Of a stretch of DNA of 64,000 nucleotides, positions 34,617 through 47,235 are shown piece by piece; positions within the stretch are counted from its first letter, which is position 1, and every line of letters begins with the position of its first letter. Source of the stretch: Elymus sibiricus (taxonomy: Eukaryota > Streptophyta > Magnoliopsida > Poales > Poaceae); assembly GCA_039707655.1 (NCBI GenBank), contig CM077665.1, forward strand, positions 77,315,954-77,379,953, given 5' to 3'. The notes under the pieces are model-generated. The model was not told the origin of the DNA. It made no database searches and was given only the letters and a program-made list of their open reading frames with translations. The translations under genes were made by a program, and so were the position numbers.

Positions 34617-36960
34617 TTTAAGTGCATCTAGTGCCCCTTAGTGATTTTGGTGTATTGAAGACTTATAGGTTAAGGGACTAATATGTTTGTGAGTGTACAC
34701 AGGCTCTATAAGTCGATGAGGAGTTTGCTATATTCGACGAATATCGACCCCTAAAAATGAATGTCTTCAACTGAAGACTTTGGTGAAGACTTTGCTGAAG
34801 ACTTTGGTATTCCCTGAAGACTTTAAATCTGAAGAAGATGGTGCGACCTTGAAGATATGAACGAGGACAATGAAGCGTGAAGACTTTTGTTTTTACTGTT
34901 TCATTTTCTTTATTTGAGTCATAGGAAACACCGTATTGTTAAAGGGGGTCGAGGTAAAACTAAGGAAAAATTTCCATCTGATGCTCAACTCAAATGCCTC
35001 AACATAACCCAATCCTTCGAGTGAAGCCTTTGGAAACCTCTTACACTTCAGTCAAGTTCTTCAGTGACAGAGACAATGTTCTTCTGGTCTCTGAGGAAAT
35101 TGGTCTGACTGAGGAGTTAGGATTTTGCCAGTGCGAATTGCCTACAAGTGAGGAATATGATAAGCCCTGAGGAATTTGACAGTTCAAATTCCGACCGTTG
35201 CTATGCTTTGCACCAGCTGTCCAGATATTCTATCCACCTAACGGTCATATCATTGAGGGGGCATTTATGTCTTATCATGTCGGGATGCACCCTGGCTATA
35301 AATAGCCGCCCCCCTCAACCACTAGCTGGTTGGCTGCTCTGAGAGAGAACTTGACACTTGTCATTTGAGTGCATCCCATTCCTCGAGGACTTTGAGCGAA
35401 AATCATCAGTGAGGAAAAACCCCTAAACCAAACAACCAAAACCCATAGTGATTGAGCATCACTGAAGAAATTGTTCCTGTGTGGAACCGACACTTTTTAC
35501 CTTTGAAGACTGTGTATCTTCCAGACGGTTAGGCGTCATGGTCTAGTGCATCCTGCAGTCAATTGGGGATCGCTGGGTGACTGTGGTCTAGAGCATCCAG
35601 CAGTAAATTGGGGATTGTCGGGTGATCAATTTGTGAGGGTTTTGGAAGTCTACCCTGAAGACTTACCACGAGTGTTGGGCGAGGTCTGTGTGACCTTAGC
35701 TCAAGGAGAATATGGTAAGGACTGTGTGTCCAGGGACTGTGTGTCCTCTGGTTTAAATACCAGGCCGCTCCGAACCAGATGTACGACTGTCACAGCAGTT
35801 GGAACTGGGTGTCGGTGTACTAAAGTTTGGGTCATTTAGTACCCCATACTTGTGCACGGACGGTTGTAGCCACACCGGCGGCAAGGCCTGCCGGGGGACA
35901 GCTGAATACAAGTACAACAACATCAAGAAAGCATTCAAGTCAATAATCAGAAGACAGAAGACCGAAGGCTGGGCGCCCGGCAAGATCTTGCCGGGCTGGC
36001 CCGACGAGCCCCGACAAGATTCGCACCCGGCAAGACCTCGCCACCCTGTCACCGCTCTAGCGCAGCGACCAGCCTGTCAGACGAGGTTTATCCTCTTGAA
36101 CACGTGTCAAGGCGCTAACAGCGGAGGGGTTAAGCGGTGCTGATGGGACGGGCACTTTTTCCGTCCCCAAGACGCTAAGGCACACCTCAACGGAGCATTT
36201 AATGCGTTTGTCCTAAGTCGTCAGTATTAGGTATGATAGCACTGTAGCAACTTTACACCTCATGTATGTACTGTATGCCACTGTTGGTGACCCCTTCGAA
36301 AGTATAAAAGGAGTCCCAAGGCGTAGCTACAGGGAAGAGGAGCTTCTGGCCCATTCTGCATGCGTAGCGGCTGTGTACTGTTCATCACATAGCGCTCCTG
36401 GAGCTTGGGCATAAACACATCCAATACACTAAAGCAGGAGTAGGGTTTTACGCTTCTCAGCGGCCCGAACCTGGGTAAAAATCCCCCGTGTTGATCGCTG
36501 GATCTGCTCTTTGTGCAAGCCTTTCTCCCTGCCGAACCGTAAAGGGATCCACGTGATCCCATAGGTGTCGTACGCCGACACTGGGTCATCAAATCATTGT
36601 CTTCATCGAGCCCCTGGTTCTATTTCCTCAACCTTTCATTTCCTCGCATATGTGTTGATGAAATTGATTGTTACTGTTTGAAGAATTTGACTGAAGACTT
36701 TCTCAATTTCCTCACCCCAAATTCTTCAGTCACTTTATCTTCTGCCTGCTTATCCTGTTCACGCTACTCATGCTCTGTGTATGTTTCATTTCATCATGAT
36801 GACTATGCTACTGCCATGTTTCACATGCTCTTGAGTACTTATTCCGCTGCGAGTAGTTCGTCACTTAGCAAATTCCTCAACTAGTATTTCCTCAAGTGAC
36901 GAATTTGTAAAAATCGCCTATTCACCCCCCCCCCCCTCTAGTCGATATAACGCACTTTCA
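34617..36960 (+). repeat. 3' LTR of the Copia element, split by a solo LTR
   Basis: It begins TTTAAGTGC (TG changed to TT) and ends CACTTTCA. Excluding the 35810-36580 insertion and one TSD copy it is about 1,568 bp against 1,550 for the 5' LTR. It has an extra GAAGACTTTGCT unit near 34790 and a longer C tract before the end. Confidence 0.9.
35810..36580. mobile_element. Solo LTR, 771 bp, TSD CTGGG
   Basis: Termini TGTCGGTG and GCCGACA, with CTGGG at 35805-35809 and 36581-36585. An internal plus-strand TATA-like AGTATAAAAGG at about 36300 fits an LTR promoter. GC-rich early part with CCCGGCAAGA repeats. Small Gypsy-type LTR by its TGTCGG...CCGACA ends; family not named. Youngest layer of this nest, since it lies in the LTR of the Copia element. 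Confidence 0.88.
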
Positions 36961-36965
36961 CAAGG

Positions 36966-38256
36966 TATTTTTTTGTTTTTTGAAATAATAGATCTGAAAA
37001 CAAAAGAGGTAAAAAGTTAGATCGGAAAGCAATATGTTGGAAAAGTAGACCCGGGGGCCGTAGGTTTCACTAGTGGCTTCTCTGATGAGTATAGCACACG
37101 GTGGGTGATCAAATTACTGTTGGGCAATTGATAAAAGATCAAATAATCATGATGATATCCAAGGTGATGATCATTATATAGGCATCACGTCCAAGATAAG
37201 TAGACCGACTCCTGCCTGCATCTACCACTATTTCTCCACACATCGACCGCTATCCAGCATGCATCTAGTGTATTAAGTTCATGGAAAAACGGAGTAATGC
37301 AATAAGAACGATGACATGATGTACACAAGATATATTCATGTAGGAATAGACCCCATCTTGTTATCCTTAATGGCAACGATACAAGCGTGCCTTGTTGCCC
37401 CTTCTGTCACTGGGAAAGGACACCACAAGATTGAACCCATCAGAAAGCACCTCTTGCCATGGCAAGAAAAATTGATCTAGTCGGCCTAACTAAACCAAAG
37501 ATTCGAAGAAGAAAGACGAGGCTATAAGTAATCATGCATATAAGAGATCAAAGAAGACTCAAATAATATTCATGGATAGAAACTAATCATGAACTCAAAA
37601 TTCATTGGATCCCAACAAACACACCGCAAAAGTTTACATCAAATAGATCTCCAAGATACCATTGTATTGACAATCAAAAGAGAGAGAGAGGAAGCCATCT
37701 AGCTACTGCCTACGGACCCGTAGGTCTATGGTGGACTCCTCACGCATCATCAGAGAGGCACCAATGAGGATGATGAACCCCTCCATGATGGTGTTAGATT
37801 GGATCTCGAGGCTCTGGAACTTGCGGCGGCTTGATGTGTTTGTCGTCGACTACCCTAGGGTTTTCTGAATATTTGGGTATTTATAAGCATCAGAGGCGGT
37901 GGAGAGGGGCCCTATGGTGGGCACAACCCATCAGGTCGCGCCGGGGGCCCCCTGGCGCGCCCTAGTGGGTTGTGCTCTCCACAGCCCACCTCTCTGGCAC
38001 TTCTTTGGCCCACTGGGTGTCTTCTGGTCCAATAAAAATCTCCAAAAAGTTTCATCGCGATTGGACTCCGTTTGGTACTGATATTCTGCGAAGTAAAAAA
38101 CAAGCAAAAAGGGCAACTTGCACTTTGGCACTATGTCAATAGGTTAGTCCCAAAAAATGATATAAAGTTGCTATAAAGTGATTGTAAAACATCCAAGAAT
38201 GATAATATAACAGCATGGAACAAGCAAAAAATTATAGATATGTTGGAGAAGTATCA
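36966..38256 (-). repeat. 3' LTR main part of the minus-strand Athila-type element
   Basis: On the minus strand it starts TGATACTTCTCCAACAT at 38256 and runs to the Copia insertion point. A GC palindrome (37920-37970) is followed in that orientation by TATA TTATAAATAC (about 37880). The region 37914-38256 is nearly identical to 42342-42675. Confidence 0.8.
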
Positions 38257-41200
38257 GCATCCCCAAGCTTAATTCCTACTTGTCCTCGAGTAGGTAAATG
38301 ATAAAAACAGAATTTTTTATGTGGAAGGCTGCCTAACATGTTCATCTCATATTCTTTTCTTTTCTAGCATGGACATTTGGACTTTTAGATGATTGAAAGC
38401 AATAGTCTAGTTTTAACACAATGACTTCAATACTCAAGCATGCCAACAAGCAACCATGTCTTTCAAAATATCAACACTAAAGAAAGTTATCCCTGGCCCA
38501 TCATGCTCAATCATTGATCCATTCATGAAACACACTCAAATATTAGCTATACCCAATGCTCAAGTACGATCATAGTGCCCCCTAGTTGGTGCTTTATAAG
38601 AGAAGATGGAGACTCAAAATAGAAATAAAAATTGCATATAGTAAATAGATAGGCCCTTCACAGAGGGAAGTAGGGATTTGTAGAGGTGCCCGAGCTCAAA
38701 GTTTTAAATTGAGAGAGAAAAATATTTTTAGTGGCTGATACGTCTCCAACGTATCTATAATTTTTGATTGTTCCATGCTATTATATTATCTGTTTTGGAT
38801 GTTTTATATGCATTAATATGCTATTTTATATTATTTTTGGGACTAACCTATTAATCTAGAGCCTAGTGCCAGTTTCTGTTTTTTCCTTGTTTTTGAGTAT
38901 TGCAGATAAGGAATATTAAACGGAGTCCAAACGGAATAAAATGTTCAGGATGATTTTTCTTGGACCAGAAGAAACCTGCCAGACTTGGAGATGAAGGCAG
39001 GAGACCTGCCGGGAGGCGACAAGCCACCAGGGCGCGCCCCAAGGGGGGCGCGCCCTCCTGGCTTGTGGCCCCCCAGCAGGCCTCCTAACCCTATTCTTCG
39101 GCCTATAAATTTCCAAATATTCCCTGGATACCAAAAAGAGCCACGAAAATACTTTTCCGCCGCCGGAAGCCTCTGTTCCCGTGAGATCCAATCTTGGAGC
39201 CTTTTCCGGTAATCTGTCGGAGGGGGATTCGATCACGGAGGGCATCTACATCAACTCCATTGCCCCTCCGATGATGCTTGAGTAGTTCACCACAGACCTT
39301 CGGGTCCATAGCTAGTAGCTAGATGGCTTCTTCTCTCTCTTTGTTCTTCAATACCATGTTCTTCATGATCTTCATGGAGATCTATCCGATGTAATACTCT
39401 TTTGCGGTGTGTTTGTCGATATCCGATGAATTGTGGGTTTATGATCAGCTTATCTATGAATATTATTTGAATCTTATCTGAATTCTTATATGCATGATTT
39501 CATATCTTTGCAAGTCTCTTCGAGTTATTCATTTGGTTTGGCCAACTAGATTGGTAATTCTTGCAATGGGAGAAGTGCTTAGTTTTGGGTTCAATCTTGC
39601 GGTGTCCTCACCCAGTGACAAAGTAGGGGTAGCGAGGCACGTACTTGTATTGCTGCCATCAAGGGTAAAAAGATGGGGTTTTCATCATATTACTTGAGTT
39701 TATCCCTCTACATCATGTCATCTTACCTAATGCGTTACTCTGTTCTTCATGAACTTAATACTCTAGATGCAGGCAGGAGTCGGTCGATGTGTGGAGTAAT
39801 AGTAGTAGATGCAGAATCGTTTCGGTCTACTTGACACGGACGTGATGCCTATATGCATAATCATTGCCTTGGATATCGTCATAACTATGCGCTTTTCTAT
39901 CAATCGCTCGACAGTAATTTGTTCACCCACCGTATTATTTTCCTTCATGAGAGAAGCCTCTAGTGAAACCTATGGCCCCCGGGTCTATTTTCCATATTAT
40001 ATTTTTAGATCTATAAACCAAAAATACCAAAAATACCTCGTTGCATTCTTTTTACTTTTGTTTTACTTTTCGTTTTAGCAATCTTTTATATCTATCTCTA
40101 TCAGATCTCATCCTTGCAAATAACCGTGAAGGGATTGACAACCCCTTTGAGCGTTGGGTGCAAGAGTTTGATTGTTTGTGTAGGTGCGAAGATTGGGGAC
40201 TTGCTTGTATCTCCTACTGGATTGATACCATGGTTCTCAACAACTGATGGAAATACTTATCTACTTTGCTGCATCACCCTTTCCCCTTCAAGGGAAAACC
40301 AACGCAAGCTCAAGAAGTAGCAGTGGCAACGAAAACGACAAAGTAGTTCACAAGACTTTCCATGCTAGATATATCATAGGCGGTTCCCAAACAGAAAATA
40401 AAGTTTATTCCTTTTTCCACCATTCTTTCACATTCCATGGCTAGCCGTATCCACGGTTGCCTTCCATACCTACACTTTCCAAGGAATTTATTATTTGACA
40501 ACATAAAGTAAATATTTTTTCTTTTTTATTTCGGGAATGGGCATCCAGATTACCGCCGCACTCTCGTGCAATGACAAGTGAATAAACACTCATCTTGACA
40601 ATAACACATCTAGCATGGAAAAATATTGGACACTCCCTACCGTTTCATGAGCGGTACGAGCACACAAAAGAGAAGTTTATTTTGAAAATTAGAGATGGCA
40701 CATACAAATTTGCTTGGAACGGCACGGAAATACCGCATATAGGTAGGTATGGTGGACTCATAAGGCAAAACTTGGTTTAAGTATTTTGGATGCACAAATA
40801 GTATTTCTACTTAGTACAAATGGAGGCTAGCAAATAGATTGTGAAGCAACCAACCAAGAAACGAAAATTCACATAAGTGAGCATTGAGCATAACTAACAC
40901 CGAATAATGCGCCATATGTAGGATGTAATGTCATTGCATAACTATTGACTTTCGTACTTGCATAGGGAATCACAAACCTTAACACCAATATTCTTACTAA
41001 AGCATAATTACTCACTAACATGACTCACATATTACTATCATCATGTCTCAAAACTATTACAAGGAATCAAGTTTAATTTGTCCAATGATCTTCATGAAAG
41101 TTTTTATTATATCCTCCTTGGATATCTATCACTTTGGGACTAGTTTCATATATTGCCATTGCTTTTTTGACAAGCTCAAACAAATTTAACTGAAGCACAT

Positions 41201-42341
41201 GAGCATAGAGATTTCATCTCTCAAAATAGTATAAGTGAAGCATGAGAGGATTTCTTCAAAATTTACTAACTCTCAAATTAATCTAAGTGAAGCATGAGAG
41301 TATTTCTACAACAAATTCCAAGCACACCGTGCTCAAAAAGATATAAGTGAAGCACTAGAGCAATTCTATAGCTCAAAAAGTTTAAGTGAAGCATATAGAG
41401 CAATTCTAACATTTCATAGCATAATTTTGGCTCTCCCAAATAGGTGTGTCCAGAAAGGATACAAATGACGAACTAACAAGCAAGGTAAACAAAGACTCAA
41501 ATGATACATGACGCTCCAAGCAAAACTCATGATATGTGACGAATAAAAATATAGTTCCAAGTAAAATACCGATGGTCGTTAGAAGAAAGAGGGGATGCCA
41601 CTCGGGAGCATCCCCAAGCTTAGTTGCTTGTTTCTCTTTGGATATATCTTGGGGGTGCTGTAGCATCCCCAAGCTTAGGCTCTTTTCACTCCTTATTCCT
41701 TCATCCATCGTGATCTCACCCAAAACTTGAAAACTTCAATCACACAAAACTCAACAAAATCTTCGTGAGATCCGTTAGTATAATAAGGCAAATCACTACT
41801 TTAGGTGCTATTGCAAACCCATTCATATTTTATTATTGCATTATACCTACTGTATTTTAACTTTACCATGGCTCATACCCTTCAATATAACCCATAGATT
41901 CATCAAAACAAGCACACAATGCAACGAAAACAGAATCTGTCTTAAACAGAACAGTCTGTAGTAATCTGTACTCTAACCATACTTTTGTAACTCTAAAAAT
42001 TCTGAAAAATTAGGACAACGTAAAGAATTTGTATAGAAACACTGTGTTAAAAGACGCAAAGTTTCTGTTTCAGATTCAACATCGCTTCTACTCATCTTAT
42101 GAATCATCCTAAAGGCTCTACTTGGCACAAACACTAAATAAAACACAATTATATCGGAGGCATAATTGTGTCAACACTCAAAAACAGAAAGAAAAAGACA
42201 AAAATAAATTTATTCATTGGGTTGCCTCCCAACAAGCGCTGTCGTTTTACGCCCCTAGCTAGGCATAATGATTTCAATGATGCTCACATAAAAAAGTAGT
42301 AGTTGAAATATGCAAGAGAGCGTCATGAATCTCATGACAAG
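38257..42341 (-). other. Internal remnant of the minus-strand Athila-type element
   Basis: Non-coding, apart from the solo LTR nested at 38736-40322. On the minus strand it ends CTAAGCTTGGGGATGC-like, a polypurine tract next to the LTR at 38256. Two more such tracts occur at about 41609-41624 and 41663-41678. Four copies of TAAGTGAAGCA (41232, 41284, 41344, 41382) mark a degenerate tandem array. The right end (minus start) is the post-pol block CCTAGCTAGGGGCGTAAAAC. Confidence 0.6.
38736..40322 (+). mobile_element. Solo LTR, 1,587 bp, TSD GTGGC
   Basis: Starts TGATACGTCTCCAACG, ends CAAGAAGTAGCA; GTGGC at 38731-38735 and 40323-40327. GC palindrome at about 39024-39068 followed by TATA GCCTATAAATT (about 39101). 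Related to the LTRs at 7676 and 48984. No primer site or internal DNA. Confidence 0.9.
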
Positions 42342-42675
42342 CACAACCCATCAGGGCGCGCCGGGGGCCCCCTGGCGCGCCCTGGTGGGTTGTGCTCTCC
42401 ACGGTCCACCTCTCTGGCAATTCTTTGGCCCACTGGGTGTCTTCTGGTCCAGAAAAAATCTCCAAAAAGTTTCATCGCGATTGGACTCCGTTTGGTACTG
42501 ATATTCTGCGAAGTAAAAAACAAGCAAAAATAGCAACTGGCACTTTAGCACTATGTCAATAGGTTAGTCCCAAAAAATGATATAAAGTTGCTATAAAGTG
42601 ATTGTAAAACATCCAAGAATGATAATATTACAGCATGGAACAAGCAAAAATTATAGATACGTTGGAGACGTATCA
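42342..42675 (-). repeat. 5' LTR remnant with the longest GC palindrome
   Basis: On the minus strand it begins TGATACGTCTCCAACG. It stops precisely at the outer base of a palindrome with 21-bp arms (42342-42362 and 42374-42394, one mismatch). Beyond that base the sequence is post-pol internal DNA. Confidence 0.8.
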
Positions 42676-42876
42676 ACACCTACTTGAGAGAGACACGTGT
42701 TCACCTTGATTTGTTAGAGTACTCTATGTGCTTCACTTATATCTTTTGAGCTAAGCAGTTGCTCTAGTGCTTCACTTATATATTTTAGAGCACGGTGGCC
42801 TATAGATTTTATAGAAATAATTTCACTCTCGTTCTTCACTTAAATTTTTTTAGAGTTAATAAATAGTGATGGTAAT

Positions 42877-45800
42877 TGTCGGGGCCGGATTTCCGGGGAC
42901 ACACTATTCCCAGAAATTAACCCCTCGTGTCACTACCAGCCCCAGGATTTCTGTTACTGGTGGACACGTCCTTGATACAGATTACCAAGCAATTACAAGA
43001 TTTGGGTACAAGACCATAAAGGTCCAATAATACAACAATGATTTTGGTGGTGGATGACGGAAGCGATTCGAGAATTCTCCAACGTCGATGGGGCTCCATT
43101 CCCACAGGAACGGCTGACCTGGATAACTCCTATCCCGCGTGGCTACTATCCTAGGCTCCGCATGGACGACGTCATAATACTCTTCTGACCTGGCCAATAA
43201 AATAACCAGGGACAAGCCAGTGAGTACGTTTGAATGTACTCGCAAACATTATGAACAAATGATATACCGAATGCAACAGATAGTATATGATCATGATGAA
43301 CTAAACTATTTGCTTATGCTCATGCTGGACTATATTATATGCATATCGACAGGAATTGAATCATGGCATGATGACATACTAGCATGTGCAGAAGTAACGT
43401 GTTAGCGACAAACAAAGAAGGTTGGTGGAAAATCAGACGAGACGGAACCATCCGAGAATCCAAAGAAAATATAAAAGAAATGCCGGTTGGGTGTCAAGTG
43501 ACACCACGGTAGGACTTGAAGAGAAATGCCAAACGGGTGTCTAAAATAGTAATCGGACGAGACAGAACCATCCGAGAACTCAGGCGACGCCACGTGAGGT
43601 CTTGAAAAGAAATGCCAGACGGGTATCTACAAGAGAGTCGGGCGAGACAGGACCGCCCGAGAACTCGAGAGACGCCTCGTAAGGTCTTGAAAATAAAATC
43701 GAATGCCCGGGGTAGTCTAGCCAGCCCCTGAGACACTCAGAAAATAAAATTAAGAGAATTGGGTTAGTCCACAATAATGATCATAGTGTCAATAATATTC
43801 ATGATAACATCAGTAGCAGTAGTAATTATCCTGCAAAATAAACCATGTACAATTTTAATTATTTCCTCCGGAGACCGACTCTAAGACCGACACTTGACCA
43901 ACCCAGACTGTAGTCCTTAACCGCGGACACGGCTATTCGAATAGGTATAACTCTGCAGAAGTTGTACTCTTTACCCACAAGTAAAGGATTTCTTTAGTCA
44001 GTACCGTAACACTGACTAATTCCCATTACGGTCTTTAGGTTGAAACACACCTGACCAGCACACACCAGCTTAACAGTCCGGATGCCAGGAATCACCCACA
44101 GCATCTTTTTAGAAAAACTTTAAGACGGGGAAAACCAACGTTTCTGCATGGGATCACTATTCATACGCGCGGATTCCAAGGGGTGCCCCCCTCTCGGCTA
44201 CACTGCCAGAAACACCCATGCCCCCTGACCCGATGACCGGATTTAGTCCATGGCCCTGGAAACCCTCATCATGGCCCTCTGTACGGTGTGTGCAAGGAAA
44301 GGGGTTAACAACTTACTGAACCATACCCCACCTGAGGCAGGGACAAGTGGTAGCACGAATCAAGTATGGGGGTTACCTGGGACAAGACTCGATCTATGGT
44401 CGACTCAGGAGGCTTAATATTTCCTGTAGTGGTTAGCACAACAAAGTATTCCTTCAACAGTAACACGAGGACAGGGCCACAACCCTTGCATGCTCCAACA
44501 TGCATAACCAACAAGGCATGATCACGCTCCCACGTGATCATTCTTCTGCTAGTAATGGTATTTTACTTATACCTTCTCCTGCAATTTAGTCATGACAAGC
44601 ATACAATGCACGGTAATATGCCAACACTACATGCATGCAAACTTTATTCAAATTCAACATATGCAAGATACATTTATTCATGCAAACATTTAATCATGCA
44701 ATCACCATATCAAGTGTTCAAGATGCTTGCCTTGTGCATGCAGAAATATTGGGTGCACTCCAAAAGTTTTGAAATATTTATCTCCCCTCCATTTCCTATT
44801 TTCAAAAATATTTAAATTACCACATAGAGTAAAAACAGTACTAAAAAGTGTTTCAAATATTTTTTGAAATAAATACTAAAATAAACTAGATGAAAAAAAT
44901 GAGGAATACCAGAAGAAGAATCGATTCCTTTGGAGTTTATATGAATTACTTATGGAATTTCTAAGTTGGAATAACAAAGAAAAGGACTATTTAATAGATC
45001 CAGTAGGAACAGGGCTTAGGAAAAATGTTGACCTAATCTATATTAATAGAACAGGATTTTAGGAGTATGTAGAATTTTGACTCATCCAATTTGGATTTGA
45101 AATGAGTTCTGTGGAATTATTGGAAAGTTTGCTGGAAAAAGAAAATGACAGAGGCAGAAACTTGATAAGCAAAAACGCGCTCTGGGCGCGATTTAGCCAC
45201 TGGGCCAGGCCCGGTCGTTCGGCTGCGCAGGAGTTGTCGACGTCGAAGGCGTATACGCGGATTACGTATCCACTTAATGCCAGCTCGGCGTCGTTTCTGT
45301 CGCTGACAGCGGGACCCATGGGCCCACCTGTCATATTTGACTGGTCGCCCGCGCCTTCCTCTCTCCTCGACAGAGCAGAGAGCCCTGCCGGCGGCGATTG
45401 CCGGCGAATGGAGGCACCCCTCGCTGGGCTGAGCACATGCGCATGATCAGCGGACCAAGGCGAGCCCTCTGGTGTGCGGCATGGCCAGTGGGACGAACGG
45501 AATCGCCGGCGGCGAAGTCCTCCCGAAAACTCTGGCGGAGGCACAAGAGGGTTTTCGCCCACATTTGTTCTCAAATGAAATTGAGAGGGGGAATGGATGT
45601 GCGGGTGTGACTGGAGGCTAGAGGAGAAGAGATTTGAGGAGAGGGAGCTGTGGTTTCACCGGAACCATCGAGGATGCGGCGGCGGCAGAAGCTGCCAGAG
45701 TTGAGGAAGATGGCTCCTTCGGTCGTTTGGCTGGCCTCGGGGAGGCTTGCAGGGGAAGTAGGAGTGTTGGTGATGATTGAGTGGTGCTCAGGTGGCCTTT

Positions 45801-47235
45801 TATAGGTGGGAGACGTCGGTTCCGCGGTTTCCAGAGATAAGCATGGTGCGGCGGCCATTCATGGCGCCGTTGAGGTAGCTGGCGAGGTTGGTGGTGGACG
45901 GCGCGGACGATGGCATCCCGTAGTGATGGCGGGGTGTGCTGTCTGGCTCGGAAACGTGCCACGCGCCTTGGGCGGTGCCGTCCATGAGCAGACTCTGGCG
46001 GCGGCCGTTGATGGCAGACAAGGGCGGTGGTGAGCTCAGCGAGGCTGGTAGAGGGTCGGCGGGGAGTTGTTGAGCTGCAGACGAGCTCGGCCGTTGGCCA
46101 TTAAGAGGGAGGGACCCGGGGAGAGACGTGGCGAAGAGGGACTCATCGGGCGGCGATGAACGGCGGCGGTGGACGGTGGTGGTCGGCACTAGGGACCAAG
46201 GAAAGGTGTCGGCGAGCTCCTGGGCGGTCGGGCTAATCCAGAGGAAGATCAGGACGAGAGGGGGAGGCAGCAGAGCGGCGGCAGCAGCTCGATGCCAGTG
46301 GCTGCAATACATGCGCTCTGGGGCACGCGCACGACCTGTCTGATGAAATGCCAGGAGGGTTTTGGAAGATTTTCTGAAGATGAAAATTTTCAGAGTGGTG
46401 CTAGAGTGAATGCTAGAGATGGGGGACATGCCGATTTGGTCAAAGGAACCACTGTAACATGTCAGTTCAAAACCTTGCCATATTCTGCCATGCACACAGT
46501 GTGCTCGATGAAATGCTAGGGCCACCTAGGAATTCTTTCTGGAATTGAAATTTGGCAGGGTGATGTCTCTTTAGATGGAAGAGATGATGGTGGAGTTGGT
46601 TTGGCAAAAAGGAATACTTGCTAGTGCAAGTTTTACTGAAATTCATTTCTGGACAGAAACTACATAGGGGCATTTGGTGGCTATACAAAATTCATATAGG
46701 GCTGAGCTCCTAGAGTTAAGGGTTTTGTTGGAAGGACAATAATTGGAAATAATTTCAGAATTAATAGAGCTATGAAAATTGGGGTTGTAGTAGAAACTCA
46801 AATACAGGACAGAATTGAAAAGAGGTTGTGGTGCTCAAAATTTTCAAAACACAAAGCTGGGTTTTTGCATAAAAGTGATCTAGGTACATCACATGTCCTC
46901 CCATAATTTTTGTGGAATTTTTGAAGAATTATTTAAAGTAGTTGTAGTGCAACAGAAGCATTTAAAGTATTGAAAATGCTATTAAAAGAATTGTTTTGGG
47001 GCAATTTTTATTATGAAAATAATTCCTACTGTTATTAAAATATAAATGAAATGGTTTAATTAATCTACCAAAGGCCATGATATTATTCCAAAAATTTCTT
47101 TATGGAGGAAAGAATTTTGAAAGTCAGAACAGAAAAGGCTCTTAAAATTATTGAGGACTTATTATAAATCAATTTTTTTTATTCCTGGCCAAATTTTACC
47201 TAATAAAATCATGGTTAAATTTTTGGGGTGTTACA
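42877..47235 (-). mobile_element. Very long solo LTR, 4,359 bp, TSD GTAAT
   Basis: GTAAT at 42872-42876 and 47236-47240 flanks a sequence with ends TGTCGGGG and GGGTGTTACA. On the minus strand it reads TGTAACACCCC...CCCCGACA. A minus-strand TATA box (CCTATAAAAGG, 45796-45806) lies about 1.43 kb from the 5' end, leaving nearly 3 kb downstream of it. No second LTR copy, primer site or coding domain is visible inside, so a solo LTR is the simplest reading. LTRs above 4 kb in Triticeae are known from LARD-type Sukkula and a few Gypsy families; the assignment is tentative. ORFs in its GC-rich part (45100-46340) look fortuitous. Confidence 0.8.
43410..43700. repeat. Degenerate ~86-bp tandem repeat
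   Basis: GAAATGCC(A/G) recurs at 43477, 43523 and 43609. The companion block CGAGAC(G/A)GAACCATCCGAGAA recurs at 43437, 43558 and 43644. Two full 86-bp steps and an irregular first unit, in the transcribed part of the long LTR. Confidence 0.7.

Larger units (their letters stand above)
21222..36960 (+). mobile_element. Complete Copia element of SIRE/Maximus type, 15.7 kb, TSD CAAGG
   Basis: CAAGG at 21217-21221 and 36961-36965 flanks an element starting TGTAAGTGC and ending CACTTTCA. Order: 5' LTR, Met-type primer site, gag with CCHC knuckle, protease-integrase-RT-RNase H (the Copia order), a 1.5-kb gap, a long extra ORF, polypurine tract, 3' LTR. The extra 3' ORF and size fit the SIRE/Maximus lineage. 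Without the nested solo LTR it is about 15.0 kb. The LTRs differ by a few percent by eye, plus a small indel, suggesting a fairly recent insertion. In-frame stops and a lost integrase residue make it inactive. Confidence 0.92.
20943..42675 (-). mobile_element. Athila-type element, minus strand, deleted for gag-pol and hosting other elements
   Basis: On the minus strand it begins TGATACGTCTCCAACG at 42675. It has only 334 bp of its 5' LTR (42342-42675), an internal remnant (38257-42341) and a 3' LTR in two pieces (36966-38256 and 20943-21221). The two LTR 5' parts are nearly identical, so they belong together. The primer site, gag, protease and any pol are missing; internal sequence starts at the conserved non-coding block CCTAGCTAGGGGCGTAAAAC (minus). 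Flanks do not form a TSD (left TTGAC if the end is 20943, right ACACC), so one end is rearranged or my left boundary is off by some bases. Confidence 0.7.

Noticed and set aside
42342..42675. Independent solo LTR fragment
   Set aside because: Near identity with 37914-38256 and matching orientation make it more likely the truncated 5' LTR of the same minus-strand element.
45800..46525. 241-codon minus-strand ORF in the 4.36-kb solo LTR
   Set aside because: It spans the TATA box region of the LTR, has no recognisable domain, and competing frames are open in the same GC-rich stretch.
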